Assembly: GCF_003063625.1 (NCBI RefSeq) | Contig: NZ_CP026604.1 | Location: 1,116,001 to 1,180,000, forward strand | Direction of reading: 5' to 3' | Length of the DNA stretch: 64,000 nt | From: Saccharobesus litoralis | GTDB lineage: Bacteria; Pseudomonadota; Gammaproteobacteria; Enterobacterales; Alteromonadaceae | Shown here: positions 34,589 to 43,377 of the stretch, piece after piece | How the letters are laid out: every line of letters begins with the position of its first letter | Position numbering within the stretch: position 1 is the stretch's first letter | The notes under the pieces: model-generated | The model's database searches: none | Told to the model about the DNA's origin: nothing | The model's input: only the letters and a program-made list of their open reading frames with translations | Program-made: the position numbers and the translations under genes

Positions 34589-34609
34589 ATTAAAGTACGG
34601 AAGATGGGG
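34589..34609 (-). repeat. IS right terminal inverted repeat
   Basis: ATTAAAGTACGGAAGATGGGG, the imperfect reverse complement of the left end. Confidence 0.75.
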
Positions 34610-34775
34610 TAAACGTAAATTATTTTATCTTATCACTTGGTTTGCTGGCGTGGCTTAGCTTCCTACTGCCTGATTTTGCTAGCTATACATCAGAGGTGGT
34701 GTTAGTTGGTACTGAACTATAAACGGACATATGAGATAAGAATATGCGCCAATGATACGACGCATACATCAGTTA

Positions 34776-35129
34776 TTATTTAACTTGAACCATTCTAGCT
34801 AAACAGATAGAACTGCCAATTTTTGGTACTGCTGTATCAGCACCAAAAACAACTGTTTTTTGATTGATATATGCGAGGTTAACTAAATCCAATAAATGAG
34901 TATCTGATTTTCTGATGACAACATAGTTGCTATTACAACCGCCTGCAGACCAACTCAATGCGCCATTTACCGCTACCTGAGTATAAGATTTCCACTCCGG
35001 AAAAACACTTTCTTCAACAGAATATGCTGAGATCTCTGAGATTGTATTCCCTACAGTATAGGTATTAGCTGCATAAACATTTGTAACCGCTAACACAGCA
35101 GCCAATAATATAGTTAATTTAGCTTTCAT
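34776..35129 (-). CDS. Small secreted hypothetical protein
   Basis: 117 residues from the ATG at 35129, preceded by GGAGAAAATC; a longer start lacks a signal. The signal peptide ends VYA-ANT. The mature 95 residues are mainly beta, with two cysteines (GGC and SSIC) that could form a disulfide. No family is recognised with certainty. The gene follows the right end of the insertion sequence by 166 bp and lies downstream of, and co-directional with, the peptide-cluster genes, so it may be the last gene of that operon or a separate unit. Confidence 0.6.
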   Translation of the reverse strand: MKAKLTILLAAVLAVTNVYAANTYTVGNTISEISAYSVEESVFPEWKSYTQVAVNGALSWSAGGCNSNYVVIRKSDTHLLDLVNLAYINQKTVVFGADTAVPKIGSSICLARMVQVK

Positions 35130-35237
35130 GATTTTCTCCTTTGTATAAATTGAATCTTCATGATACAAAAAAAACACAACCCCTCAAATATATTCATTAA
35201 ATAAAATCCAACTTATCACGCTAATATCAAACCAAAG

Positions 35238-36635
35238 CTAAAAATTATACTCCGCTCTTAAAATCACACTGTCTTGGTCAAAAAAGGAAAATACTTCCTT
35301 ATCGTCGGCGCTCAACAGGTATAACTCAGCATTGAGAAAGAAATTGTCACTCACTGAATAACGACTGCTTAGGGTATGGATGGTATTTTTATCTTGGAAT
35401 TGATATTGATAGTTGTAGCTTATCGTTAATTGCTGATACAAAAACTGTCCTGTCCAACCAAACGATAGATCATTAATATCTTGATAGGGATCTTCCAGCT
35501 CAGTCACGTTACCGGCAATATGCTGATTTGAAGCGCCGATAAATACGGTCTGCTCTGTCATGATTTCCCATGAATAAGAAGCAGCCACTTCCACGGTATT
35601 TCGCTCGGTAACCCCTATTTCTTGATCAGTAGACTGTAAATCTAAGCCTTTTTTATAGGCCAGCTCTAGTGCCAATGAGCCTTCACCCACAGCCAAGTTC
35701 GCCGCCCCACCGATAAATTGATAGCGCGGATAACGTTGAATGCGGTTTTCTCCTTCTTCACTGCTTTCACTAATGGTGGAATTAGCATCAATAAAATACA
35801 GCACTTCGTTACTAGCCAAATCAGCGAGCATCAATGAAAAGTCACCAATACCGACCGCTTTTTTCCAACGAAAGCCGAATTCAGTTGTTAGGTCTGACTC
35901 GTCTCGTTGAAAATTAAACTGACTAATATCTAAGCCATCTATGTCGTAATTTGAATCCAGCACAGGATCAACATCGGTTTTTGGGTTAGGAATAGCTAGC
36001 AAGGTAAAATGACCATAATCATGGTAATAATCAAGGCTAGCCAAGGTTTGCCCTAAACGCGATTCATCAAGGCTAGTAAAGTAAAAATCGATAACATTAC
36101 GTGGGCTGATCACGTCCGTCACCGCCGCTATTTCCGACTCGCCCCAAATCACCACCTGACGCCCAAACGTGAAGCTGACATCTTGCCAGCTAGCTTGCAG
36201 GTATAACTCACGTAAAGGGAATCGGTAATAAATTTCTTCGTCTTGTGCTTCGGCTTGTCTGTCATTGATCCAATGACTGACGACTTTGCCGTCAAACTTA
36301 ACAAAAAAATGATCGAAATACAGATTGCTCCATTCCAAACGCAACCACGAGCGATTAGTTTGTACGCCTTGGCTTGTCGCATCTTGTTGATAGGAAAAAT
36401 CTTGTTGCAAAGTAAACTTATTATCGCCTAACAGCCACTTTTCAAGTGGCGTCTGTGGCTTGGTGATCGCAATATCTAAAGATTCAATTTCTAGCTCATC
36501 TTCATCAATAAAGAGATCATCCGATGCTAAATTTGCAAACGCCTGAGTCGGCAAGCAACAGACAAGCCCTAGCACTGTCCAACGTCTTAAAACACTCAAT
36601 TGCGCTTTGTGCTTTTGAGTATTACTTGTAAGCAT
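35238..36635 (-). CDS. Outer-membrane beta-barrel protein (DUF1302-like)
   Basis: 465 residues; the ATG at 36635 overlaps the stop of the permease gene in a TAATG, which decides the start. The signal peptide ends AFA-NLA. The rest is a run of amphipathic strands with aromatic ends (FDHFFVKFDGKVV, YSWEIMTEQTVFIGA, QLTISYNYQYQF), ending in an outer-membrane strand (LRAEYNF). The motif FGRQVVIWGESE followed by DVISPRNVIDF is typical of DUF1302-type barrels that occur with MMPL exporters and LolA-like proteins. It probably forms the outer-membrane exit or acceptor for the peptide cluster's export system. Fold sure; role inferred. Confidence 0.72.
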   Translation of the reverse strand: MLTSNTQKHKAQLSVLRRWTVLGLVCCLPTQAFANLASDDLFIDEDELEIESLDIAITKPQTPLEKWLLGDNKFTLQQDFSYQQDATSQGVQTNRSWLRLEWSNLYFDHFFVKFDGKVVSHWINDRQAEAQDEEIYYRFPLRELYLQASWQDVSFTFGRQVVIWGESEIAAVTDVISPRNVIDFYFTSLDESRLGQTLASLDYYHDYGHFTLLAIPNPKTDVDPVLDSNYDIDGLDISQFNFQRDESDLTTEFGFRWKKAVGIGDFSLMLADLASNEVLYFIDANSTISESSEEGENRIQRYPRYQFIGGAANLAVGEGSLALELAYKKGLDLQSTDQEIGVTERNTVEVAASYSWEIMTEQTVFIGASNQHIAGNVTELEDPYQDINDLSFGWTGQFLYQQLTISYNYQYQFQDKNTIHTLSSRYSVSDNFFLNAELYLLSADDKEVFSFFDQDSVILRAEYNF

Positions 36636-37717
36636 TACCATTTGAAGCGTTTCCAACCGATATATAAAGACGCTAAACACCAGAAACTCAGCACCGCCAG
36701 CTCTTTTCCTATCTCGGCTACATTAGTCATGTTAACGCCATCAAACATAACCGCATGCAAGGCGATATTCATGTGAGTTAATGGGATCAGTTGAGTTACC
36801 CATTGCAGCCAATCAGGAAAAGCACTAATCGAGAAAAACACCCCACTAAACACCACAAACGGCAACTGCACAAAATTAACTATGCCATTAAAACCGTTCA
36901 CTGACGGGCTTAACACCGCAATAATCAGACCGATACCCAAAAATGCACAACTGCCGAGTAAAACAATTAATAGCCACAGGAATAAATCAAACTGCCAAGA
37001 TAGATTGAACATAAAAATGCCAATCATAAATAGCGACAAAGCTATCGAAAAACACACCACTAAGCGTGAAAACAACAAACCAGATAAAAAGGGTAAAGGT
37101 GACGCATCTATCGTTTTAATATTACGGAACAAGCCTTCATGGCCTTCCTCAATTAACACGCCGCCGAAACCATTTAAACCTATTATCAGCAAAGTCATGC
37201 CGATTAACCCCGGCAATAAAATAGTGATATAGGACGTGACCGAGCCGGCTGAAATCGTCTTTTGCGCGACGTGTTGTGATTGGCTTGTAAAGTAAGCATT
37301 CACCACATTGTTCAACGCTTGGTTTTCAATCACATTTTGTGCTTCGTCATTGGTGACCAACTCCAAAGCCAACTCTGTCTTGGTGCCGGTGCTAGTATTG
37401 GTATTGTCTGCCGGCTTAATTAACAACAATTGCTTTAATTCATTGGCTTTTAGTCGCTGTTGATAAGCCTCTGGTTCAGGATCAACAATCAAATTGACTA
37501 AGGCATTGTCGTGTAAATACTGGATCACCTTAGCCGAGGCTTCGGATTGTACTTGGTCAATATAATGTAATTTAATTTCCGCTTTATTCATTAACTCCAT
37601 TGGGTAACCAATGCCAGTTAATAAAATGACTGGAAAAATATAGCTAAAGAATAACGCCGTTTTATCGTATCTCAGTTGCAGCATACGTAACTTAAAGAAA
37701 ATCCAGGTTTTAGTCAT
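36635..37717 (-). CDS. ABC-2 type transporter permease
   Basis: 360 residues. One membrane helix lies near residue 25, then a ~140-residue soluble loop (residues ~45-165), then five helices (VTSYITILLPGLIGMTLLIIGL through the C-terminal WCLASLYIGW). This is the DrrB/YhhJ-type layout with a large extracytoplasmic loop. It overlaps the ATPase gene by 8 bp and the barrel gene by one base, so all three are translated together. It probably exports the peptide or a precursor, or a cell-envelope component needed for self-resistance. Confidence 0.85.
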   Translation of the reverse strand: MTKTWIFFKLRMLQLRYDKTALFFSYIFPVILLTGIGYPMELMNKAEIKLHYIDQVQSEASAKVIQYLHDNALVNLIVDPEPEAYQQRLKANELKQLLLIKPADNTNTSTGTKTELALELVTNDEAQNVIENQALNNVVNAYFTSQSQHVAQKTISAGSVTSYITILLPGLIGMTLLIIGLNGFGGVLIEEGHEGLFRNIKTIDASPLPFLSGLLFSRLVVCFSIALSLFMIGIFMFNLSWQFDLFLWLLIVLLGSCAFLGIGLIIAVLSPSVNGFNGIVNFVQLPFVVFSGVFFSISAFPDWLQWVTQLIPLTHMNIALHAVMFDGVNMTNVAEIGKELAVLSFWCLASLYIGWKRFKW

Positions 37718-38660
37718 CGCGCAGCGCTGCCCCCGTGTTGGAAATAAATACGTCTTCTAAATTCGGTAATTGCACATCAAATTCGGTAATTTCAATTTGC
37801 CGTTCTTCAGCGTGATTAAACAAAGATTTGATTGTTTCGAGTGACTTAACTGTACTGACCACAATCGAATCACCATGATCTTTATGATCAACCACACCTG
37901 CGGCATGTTTGACAAATTCGCCATCAAACTGACCATTTTTGTATTTCACAACAATATTTTGATGACGATTAAGTGAACGGACTAACTCAGACGGTGAGCC
38001 TTGCTGAATAATTTTGCCGTGATCCATAATCAATAACTCATCACACAAACGCTCTGCTTCATCCATATGGTGCGTGGTGAGTAATATGGTTTTGTCTTTA
38101 TCTTGTTTAATCTGCTCGATAAAGTCCCATGTATAACGGCGGTTTTGTGGATCTAAAGCTGAGGTTGGCTCGTCTAAAAATAGAATTTTTGGATCTTCTA
38201 GCATGGCGATGGCTATCGACAAACGTTGCTTTTGACCACCAGATAACTCTTCAACCTTAACCTTTTTCTTATCCAGTAAAGAGACTTTATCCAGCATGGC
38301 GTCAATGGCTTTTTTATCTCGATACTTATTGTTAATCGATGCCGCGCGGAGCTCTTGGAAAAAGTCTAACAACTGTTCGACATTTAAAAATTGAAAGTAA
38401 TTGTTGGTTTGTAACTGCACCCCTAGCAACGGCTGAATTTTCGCCAGCTCGGTAGCAACATCCAACCCAAGAATTTTAATCTGCCCGCTGCTAATTTTAT
38501 GGATCCCTTCCATCATACCGAGCAACGAGGTTTTGCCTGCACCATTAGGCCCTAAAATACCAAAACAAGTGCCAACCGGAATTTGAAAACTAACCCCTTT
38601 CACGGCTTGAAAATCGCCGTAACTCTTTTTTACATCTATCGCTTCAATTGCGTATTGCAT
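37710..38660 (-). CDS. ABC transporter ATP-binding protein
   Basis: 316 residues. Walker A is GPNGAGKTS (37-45), the signature LSGGQKQR (139-146), Walker B ILFLDEP (159-165) and the H-loop TTHH near 194. The ~90-residue C-terminal extension is of the DrrA/CcmA type used by peptide and polyketide exporters. It follows the aldolase gene by 14 bp and overlaps the permease gene by 8 bp. Function as the motor of the adjacent permease is nearly certain; the cargo is inferred. Confidence 0.92.
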   Translation of the reverse strand: MQYAIEAIDVKKSYGDFQAVKGVSFQIPVGTCFGILGPNGAGKTSLLGMMEGIHKISSGQIKILGLDVATELAKIQPLLGVQLQTNNYFQFLNVEQLLDFFQELRAASINNKYRDKKAIDAMLDKVSLLDKKKVKVEELSGGQKQRLSIAIAMLEDPKILFLDEPTSALDPQNRRYTWDFIEQIKQDKDKTILLTTHHMDEAERLCDELLIMDHGKIIQQGSPSELVRSLNRHQNIVVKYKNGQFDGEFVKHAAGVVDHKDHGDSIVVSTVKSLETIKSLFNHAEERQIEITEFDVQLPNLEDVFISNTGAALRDD

Positions 38661-38674
38661 CGCTAATACCTCTA

Positions 38675-39766
38675 CTATCCCTGTTCTTTTGTTGATACAA
38701 ATTGCTGGCCTTGATGCTCAACGGCAAATATCTCAACAAAAGCTTGGGCGATTTGCTCAACATCCTCTGCACTAACACCAGAATGAAATACCGCACGATA
38801 GGCAATCTGGTTCGCCAACAAATGTACGCCATATTTTTCAAACTCAGGAATGTACTCAGTGGCGGGTTTCGCTGGATTGCGCAAAAAGATATACACAATG
38901 TTTGTACCCTGTTCAGTGGGTTTAACATCAAACTGCGCATAAGGAGATAACAGCTCAACTAATTTTGCTGCATTGGCGTTGTCAACACTGAGTTTGGCTT
39001 GGTAATTTTGTAATCCTTTTAGCGCCATGTGTGCCATAACTGAAGGTTGGTTTAAGCTACCACCCAGTAATTTTCGAATACCTTTGGCTTGCTCAATAAA
39101 ATCGGTTTCGCCGATTAATAAAGCCCCCATCGGCGCACCTACCCCCTTGTTTAAACAAATCATGATACTGTCGGCACAATTAGCAAAACTATTTGCCGCT
39201 ATATCATATTTGGCACAGGCATTTAACAAACGCGCACCATCAAGATGGACAGGTATATTGTTTTGTTGGGCAAGTTGGTAGATAGGCTGTAACGCGTCAG
39301 GTTTATGCGCGATACCGGCTTTATCGTTATGAGTATTTTCAAGGCAAATTAAACCGGTTTTGGTCGAAAAAAAAGCACCATCACTGATTGCTTCAGCCAG
39401 TTCGTTTAAATCAAAAATGCCGCCTTCATCGTCAACGGGTTTAAGTGGAATACCGCCTAATACCGAAGCATTGCCGCCTTCATGGGCAAAAATATGCGAA
39501 CTTTTCCCGACTATAGCTTCTTGGCCTTTTGGGGTATGCACTATCAAAGCCGCTAAATTAGCCATGACACCGGTAGGAAATAATAACGCCGCCGGTTTAC
39601 CAAATAAGTCCGCTGCGTAGTTTTGTAATAAATTAACCTGTTCATTTTCGCCAAACACGTCAACGCCATAATCTAGGCTGGCTAAGTCTGGCAGCATATC
39701 AGCGCTCGGCTCAGACATGGTGTCTGAGCGTAAATCTATCTTTTTGTTTTGCACTTGTTTGTCCAT
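38675..39766 (-). CDS. L-threonine aldolase family PLP enzyme
   Basis: 363 residues, the normal length. IDLRSDTMSEPS at the start, HEGGNASVLGG (His stacking on PLP), HLDGARLLNA with D176, and LNKGVGAPMG with the PLP lysine K207 are all family marks. These enzymes split beta-hydroxy-alpha-amino acids (threonine, allo-threonine, phenylserine) into glycine and an aldehyde, and can run in the aldol direction. Its place inside the NRPS/exporter operon suggests supply or removal of a beta-hydroxy amino acid for the peptide, although a housekeeping role is possible. No substitution of catalytic residues is seen. Confidence 0.88.
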   Translation of the reverse strand: MDKQVQNKKIDLRSDTMSEPSADMLPDLASLDYGVDVFGENEQVNLLQNYAADLFGKPAALLFPTGVMANLAALIVHTPKGQEAIVGKSSHIFAHEGGNASVLGGIPLKPVDDEGGIFDLNELAEAISDGAFFSTKTGLICLENTHNDKAGIAHKPDALQPIYQLAQQNNIPVHLDGARLLNACAKYDIAANSFANCADSIMICLNKGVGAPMGALLIGETDFIEQAKGIRKLLGGSLNQPSVMAHMALKGLQNYQAKLSVDNANAAKLVELLSPYAQFDVKPTEQGTNIVYIFLRNPAKPATEYIPEFEKYGVHLLANQIAYRAVFHSGVSAEDVEQIAQAFVEIFAVEHQGQQFVSTKEQG

Positions 39767-39790
39767 ATTGTTGTTGTATTTGCCTTTGCA

Positions 39791-39839
39791 ATGTCGGTAT
39801 GACCAAGCAGCGTCAGGAACAATGCTCGGAGACCGACAT
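39791..39839. repeat. Inverted-repeat intergenic element
   Basis: ATGTCGGT/ACCGACAT arms enclose ~33 bp between the aldolase and LolA-like genes. The form is that of a dispersed palindromic element. It interrupts the otherwise tight operon by 88 bp. Confidence 0.55.
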
Positions 39840-39854
39840 AAAATCCCAACCGAC

Positions 39855-40769
39855 TTAATCAGTATTTTTTACTAGTTTGTCGTAAGAAAAATGGCCTTTT
39901 AACTCTTCCATATTACGCTCTCTAAATGCCGCGTCTGACAAACTACGGATCGTAAGAAACTCGTCATCAATGGCTACGTTAAATACAATTTGTTCTTTAT
40001 CTAAAATCGAGATGCGTTTGGTGATTTTGTTGTTCATTATGGTTTTACGTGAATACCAAATATCACCTTGTTGCTGCCAACCGACTTGGGTTTTCTGTTT
40101 TACGTAAACGCCTTTACGGTCGTAATACTGCACCTTGTATTCTTGAAAACGCTCACGGTCGACCCAAACCACCATTTTGCTGTAATTACTGTTGCGCGCA
40201 CGTTTTTCAGTTGGCGTCATTTGAATAATCCAACAAGGACGTTGGTTATAGGTAACCTCTTTCAAAATGCTGTAGGTGTAGTCTTTCGGGCGCACTTTTT
40301 CCATGTCTTCAAGTGAAAATTCAGAGCCAAACAAACTACCTTTTTTTGGCTCATCTTCATCATCCGCATTCCCCGTTGCCACGCGCTTAGGTTTACCTAA
40401 AGCCGATAAATATATCCACTGATCTGAATCGCGACTCACATCACCATAGTCATATTGCAAAATACCAATACCACGCTCGGCAGCCGGCTCAATTAAGACA
40501 GTGAGTGATTTAGCGTCTTCACCGTTGTCACCAAAGTCTTTGCCGTAGCTTTCCGATACCTTAATACGCGGCGTTTCTGAACAAGCAATTTTGCGATTAC
40601 TAATGCCGTACTTACAGGTTGAAATACTTTGACGACTCACCCGTGTTTCACCATCGTATAAGGTGTAAACCTTGTGCATAATTTCTTCGGGTAAAAGTTG
40701 ATCCGCATTGGCAACATGGCTAGCACTTAGGCCAAGTGTTGCGACTAAAAACCAAGTTAACTTATTCAT
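39855..40769 (-). CDS. Outer-membrane lipoprotein-sorting protein (LolA-like fold)
   Basis: 304 residues with a signal peptide (ANA-DQL). The region LPEEIMHKVYTLYDGETRVSRQ, a WIYLSALGKPKRV segment and RPCWIIQMTPTEK belong to the LolA/LolB-like half-barrel family routinely encoded next to MMPL exporters. It probably carries a hydrophobic product or lipid across the periplasm. The gene overlaps the exporter gene by 8 bp, which supports a physical partnership. Confidence 0.82.
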   Translation of the reverse strand: MNKLTWFLVATLGLSASHVANADQLLPEEIMHKVYTLYDGETRVSRQSISTCKYGISNRKIACSETPRIKVSESYGKDFGDNGEDAKSLTVLIEPAAERGIGILQYDYGDVSRDSDQWIYLSALGKPKRVATGNADDEDEPKKGSLFGSEFSLEDMEKVRPKDYTYSILKEVTYNQRPCWIIQMTPTEKRARNSNYSKMVVWVDRERFQEYKVQYYDRKGVYVKQKTQVGWQQQGDIWYSRKTIMNNKITKRISILDKEQIVFNVAIDDEFLTIRSLSDAAFRERNMEELKGHFSYDKLVKNTD

Positions 40770-43335
40770 ATGCTTTTTCTAATCCTTGCTCTTGTGCATC
40801 TTGTTGTTTGTCGTTGTCTATTAATACGGATTGGCTAGGTTTAATTTTGCTGAGTAGGCATAGCGCTGGGAATAAAAATAAGTCAGCGATTAAGGCAACA
40901 AAAATAGCCACCGCACCTAATAAACCTAAGAAAGTAAAGCCCATATGCGAGCTGTACATCATAAATAACAAGCCGCCGCTTAACGTACAGGTTGTTACAA
41001 TTAACGCTTGCCCCACTTCACGAATAGCTGAGCCAACCGCTTTTTCAATATCGCCTGTTTCTTTCATAACTAGGTTGTAATGGGTAAAGAAATGAATGGT
41101 GTCATCCACCACAATACCAATCACAATTGGCGCAATAATCAAGGCGACAATATCTAGCGGTATGCCAAACCAGCCCATTAAACCAAATGTCACTAACACA
41201 GGGATCACATTAGGCACCATAGCAATTAAGCCTAATTTCCATGAGCCAAATAGTAACAACAGCACTAAGGTGACAATAATAAAGGCTAAGCTAAAACTCT
41301 TGATTTGCGCCCAGCTCATCATGTCGTACATTTCCATTTGCACGGCTAAGTCACCGGTAAATTGCACTTGCATATCAGGGTATTTTTCGTAGAGCGGGGC
41401 AAACTTGCGCGCCGCTTCAGCTTTTAAATCGGCGATCACATCCACATACGAGGCCGAACCTTCATTAGTCAAAATAATGCCAATATGCGCTAGGCTATAA
41501 TCTTCACTCACCAACATCCGATTAGACTCGGGATCGGCGTTTTGGAATAAGAAGAATAATTGATTGGCCAGTTCCTGAGTTTCAGGCATACGGTAGTAAG
41601 TTAAATCGCCATGATTTACCGCTTTATAACTATTTTTCAGCGCGATAAGTAAAGAGCCAGCGTCAACCAAATACTCTGACTCATGATTAATGACATACTG
41701 CTCCATATCTTCAATCACTTGCAGCACTTGCAGATCACGAATACCGCCAGACACCTTAGTATCGATCAAAATATGCATACTCTGACTGCCACTCATCGCG
41801 CCTTCCATCACTTCAAAGGCTTGGCGGACTTCGGTGTTTTCTTTTAACGCTAATATCGGATTAGTATCCACCTTGACCATAGTGACACCCGGAACCAAAA
41901 CAACAATTAATGCAAAAGAAACCGCAACTATGGTTTTCGGCCGCGCTATAACAATGGCATTAACCTTAGCCAACATTTTTTGAATGAAAGAGCTTTTACT
42001 AATGGCTGACGCGGTAAATTGCGCGTCTTTTTTCATTGGTGCCCAAAGATCCAGCATAAGCGGTAACATGAGTACGGTTAAGAAAAACGCCCAAAAAATG
42101 CCTACGGCGGCATACACACCAAATACCCGTAATTCAATTAAATCAACCGAGGATAGCGCAACAAACCCTATGCCTGTGGTTACCGTGGTTAAGAAACAAG
42201 CCACACCTGACTTACGCATAGTCGCGCGTAATGATTGCCTATGGTCGCGGTTCAGCTTACGCGAGAACATATAACCCGAAATAACATGCACCGAATCGGC
42301 AATACCGACAATTAAGGTAAGAAGAATAATTGGGTTAATCAATTCACTCATGGTTGTACCGACCCACCCCATGGTACCCATCAACCAAATAACCGCTGCG
42401 ACATCTATGACTAACGCCCAAACAATCGCACTACCACGGCGGAATAAAACCGCAAGAATGACAAAGAATAACAAAATGGTACATGAGAAAATCATGCCCA
42501 CTTCCGGACCAATTACATCATGGTCGAAGGCGTACATGGCAATATCGCCAACATAGTAAATATCAAAGACTTGTTTGTATTCTGGCTTTTCCAATATGGC
42601 GCGGATCTCAGCCATAAACTTAGAACACTCTTCGTTATCAATTTCTTCAAATTCGACTTTTTCTACTACGGCATTTTCGTTTGAAACGCTCATGTTACCC
42701 AGAGCAAATTCTTCTTCTTCAAAAAACACCTGATCTTTGTCAAATCCTTTGGGAATTGCACCAAAATCTGTGGTTAAGAAGATCAAACCATATTCATTGT
42801 TCTTGTCGAAAAAGGTTTTCGGGTAGTCTTTGTGCTCATTGGCTTGAAAACGGATAAAGTCACGCCCAGCTTGATCATTGGGTAGATCCTTACCAATAAA
42901 GTGACGCGATTTCATCACGGTTTCTTGACTGCTTTCTAAAAAGCTAACATTGATTAAATCGATAATTTGGTCGATATGTTTTAACGCAGACGTTTCCCGT
43001 AGCTCAGGATTGTCACGATATTCAACCAAATCATAGTGCATGGCATGCAAGGTTTTCAGTGATTGCTCAGAGAATATATCGCCATCTTTTGCACGATATA
43101 AAATACTCAAAACCTTATCGCTACCAAACTGCTCGCGAAACTCGATATAGCTTTCCCGTACAGGATGCCCTTCAGGAAATACCGAATCCATTGAGGTATC
43201 AACGGTTATTTTACTAATACCGGCAGCCATAAACACAGTACCAGCAATAAAGAATGTCCAAATTGCCGCTTTATAGCGCAACGACCAATCTGGCACCTGC
43301 TCGAAAAAATTTCGCAATGTCACCAATAATTTCAT
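40762..43335 (-). CDS. RND superfamily exporter, MMPL type
   Basis: 857 residues, twelve membrane helices in two halves. Each half has one large periplasmic loop (residues ~45-255 and ~495-670), then five clustered helices (first cluster near VIGPEVGMIFSCTILLFFVI, second near SFSLAFIIVTLVLLLLFG and VIGIVVDDTIHFFTHY). The conserved GIADSVH and VDDTIH motifs carry the proton-relay Asp residues. It begins 42 bp after the NRPS-B stop. MMPL proteins export lipids and lipopeptides, so the product of the cluster may be lipidated or hydrophobic. Substrate is inference. Confidence 0.9.
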   Translation of the reverse strand: MKLLVTLRNFFEQVPDWSLRYKAAIWTFFIAGTVFMAAGISKITVDTSMDSVFPEGHPVRESYIEFREQFGSDKVLSILYRAKDGDIFSEQSLKTLHAMHYDLVEYRDNPELRETSALKHIDQIIDLINVSFLESSQETVMKSRHFIGKDLPNDQAGRDFIRFQANEHKDYPKTFFDKNNEYGLIFLTTDFGAIPKGFDKDQVFFEEEEFALGNMSVSNENAVVEKVEFEEIDNEECSKFMAEIRAILEKPEYKQVFDIYYVGDIAMYAFDHDVIGPEVGMIFSCTILLFFVILAVLFRRGSAIVWALVIDVAAVIWLMGTMGWVGTTMSELINPIILLTLIVGIADSVHVISGYMFSRKLNRDHRQSLRATMRKSGVACFLTTVTTGIGFVALSSVDLIELRVFGVYAAVGIFWAFFLTVLMLPLMLDLWAPMKKDAQFTASAISKSSFIQKMLAKVNAIVIARPKTIVAVSFALIVVLVPGVTMVKVDTNPILALKENTEVRQAFEVMEGAMSGSQSMHILIDTKVSGGIRDLQVLQVIEDMEQYVINHESEYLVDAGSLLIALKNSYKAVNHGDLTYYRMPETQELANQLFFLFQNADPESNRMLVSEDYSLAHIGIILTNEGSASYVDVIADLKAEAARKFAPLYEKYPDMQVQFTGDLAVQMEMYDMMSWAQIKSFSLAFIIVTLVLLLLFGSWKLGLIAMVPNVIPVLVTFGLMGWFGIPLDIVALIIAPIVIGIVVDDTIHFFTHYNLVMKETGDIEKAVGSAIREVGQALIVTTCTLSGGLLFMMYSSHMGFTFLGLLGAVAIFVALIADLFLFPALCLLSKIKPSQSVLIDNDKQQDAQEQGLEKAYE

Positions 43336-43377
43336 TGCTTAACTCCAAACTTATTCATTTTGTATTCCTTAGTGTTA

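Larger units (their letters stand above)
32661..34609 (-). mobile_element. IS1634-like insertion sequence, about 1.95 kb
   Basis: It carries one transposase gene between imperfect terminal inverted repeats (32661-32681 and 34589-34609, 17 of 21 matching). TAAA flanks both outer ends and may be the target duplication, though family members usually make a longer one. The transposase frame is intact, so the element may still be active. It lies at the border between the polysaccharide locus and the peptide cluster. Confidence 0.8.
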
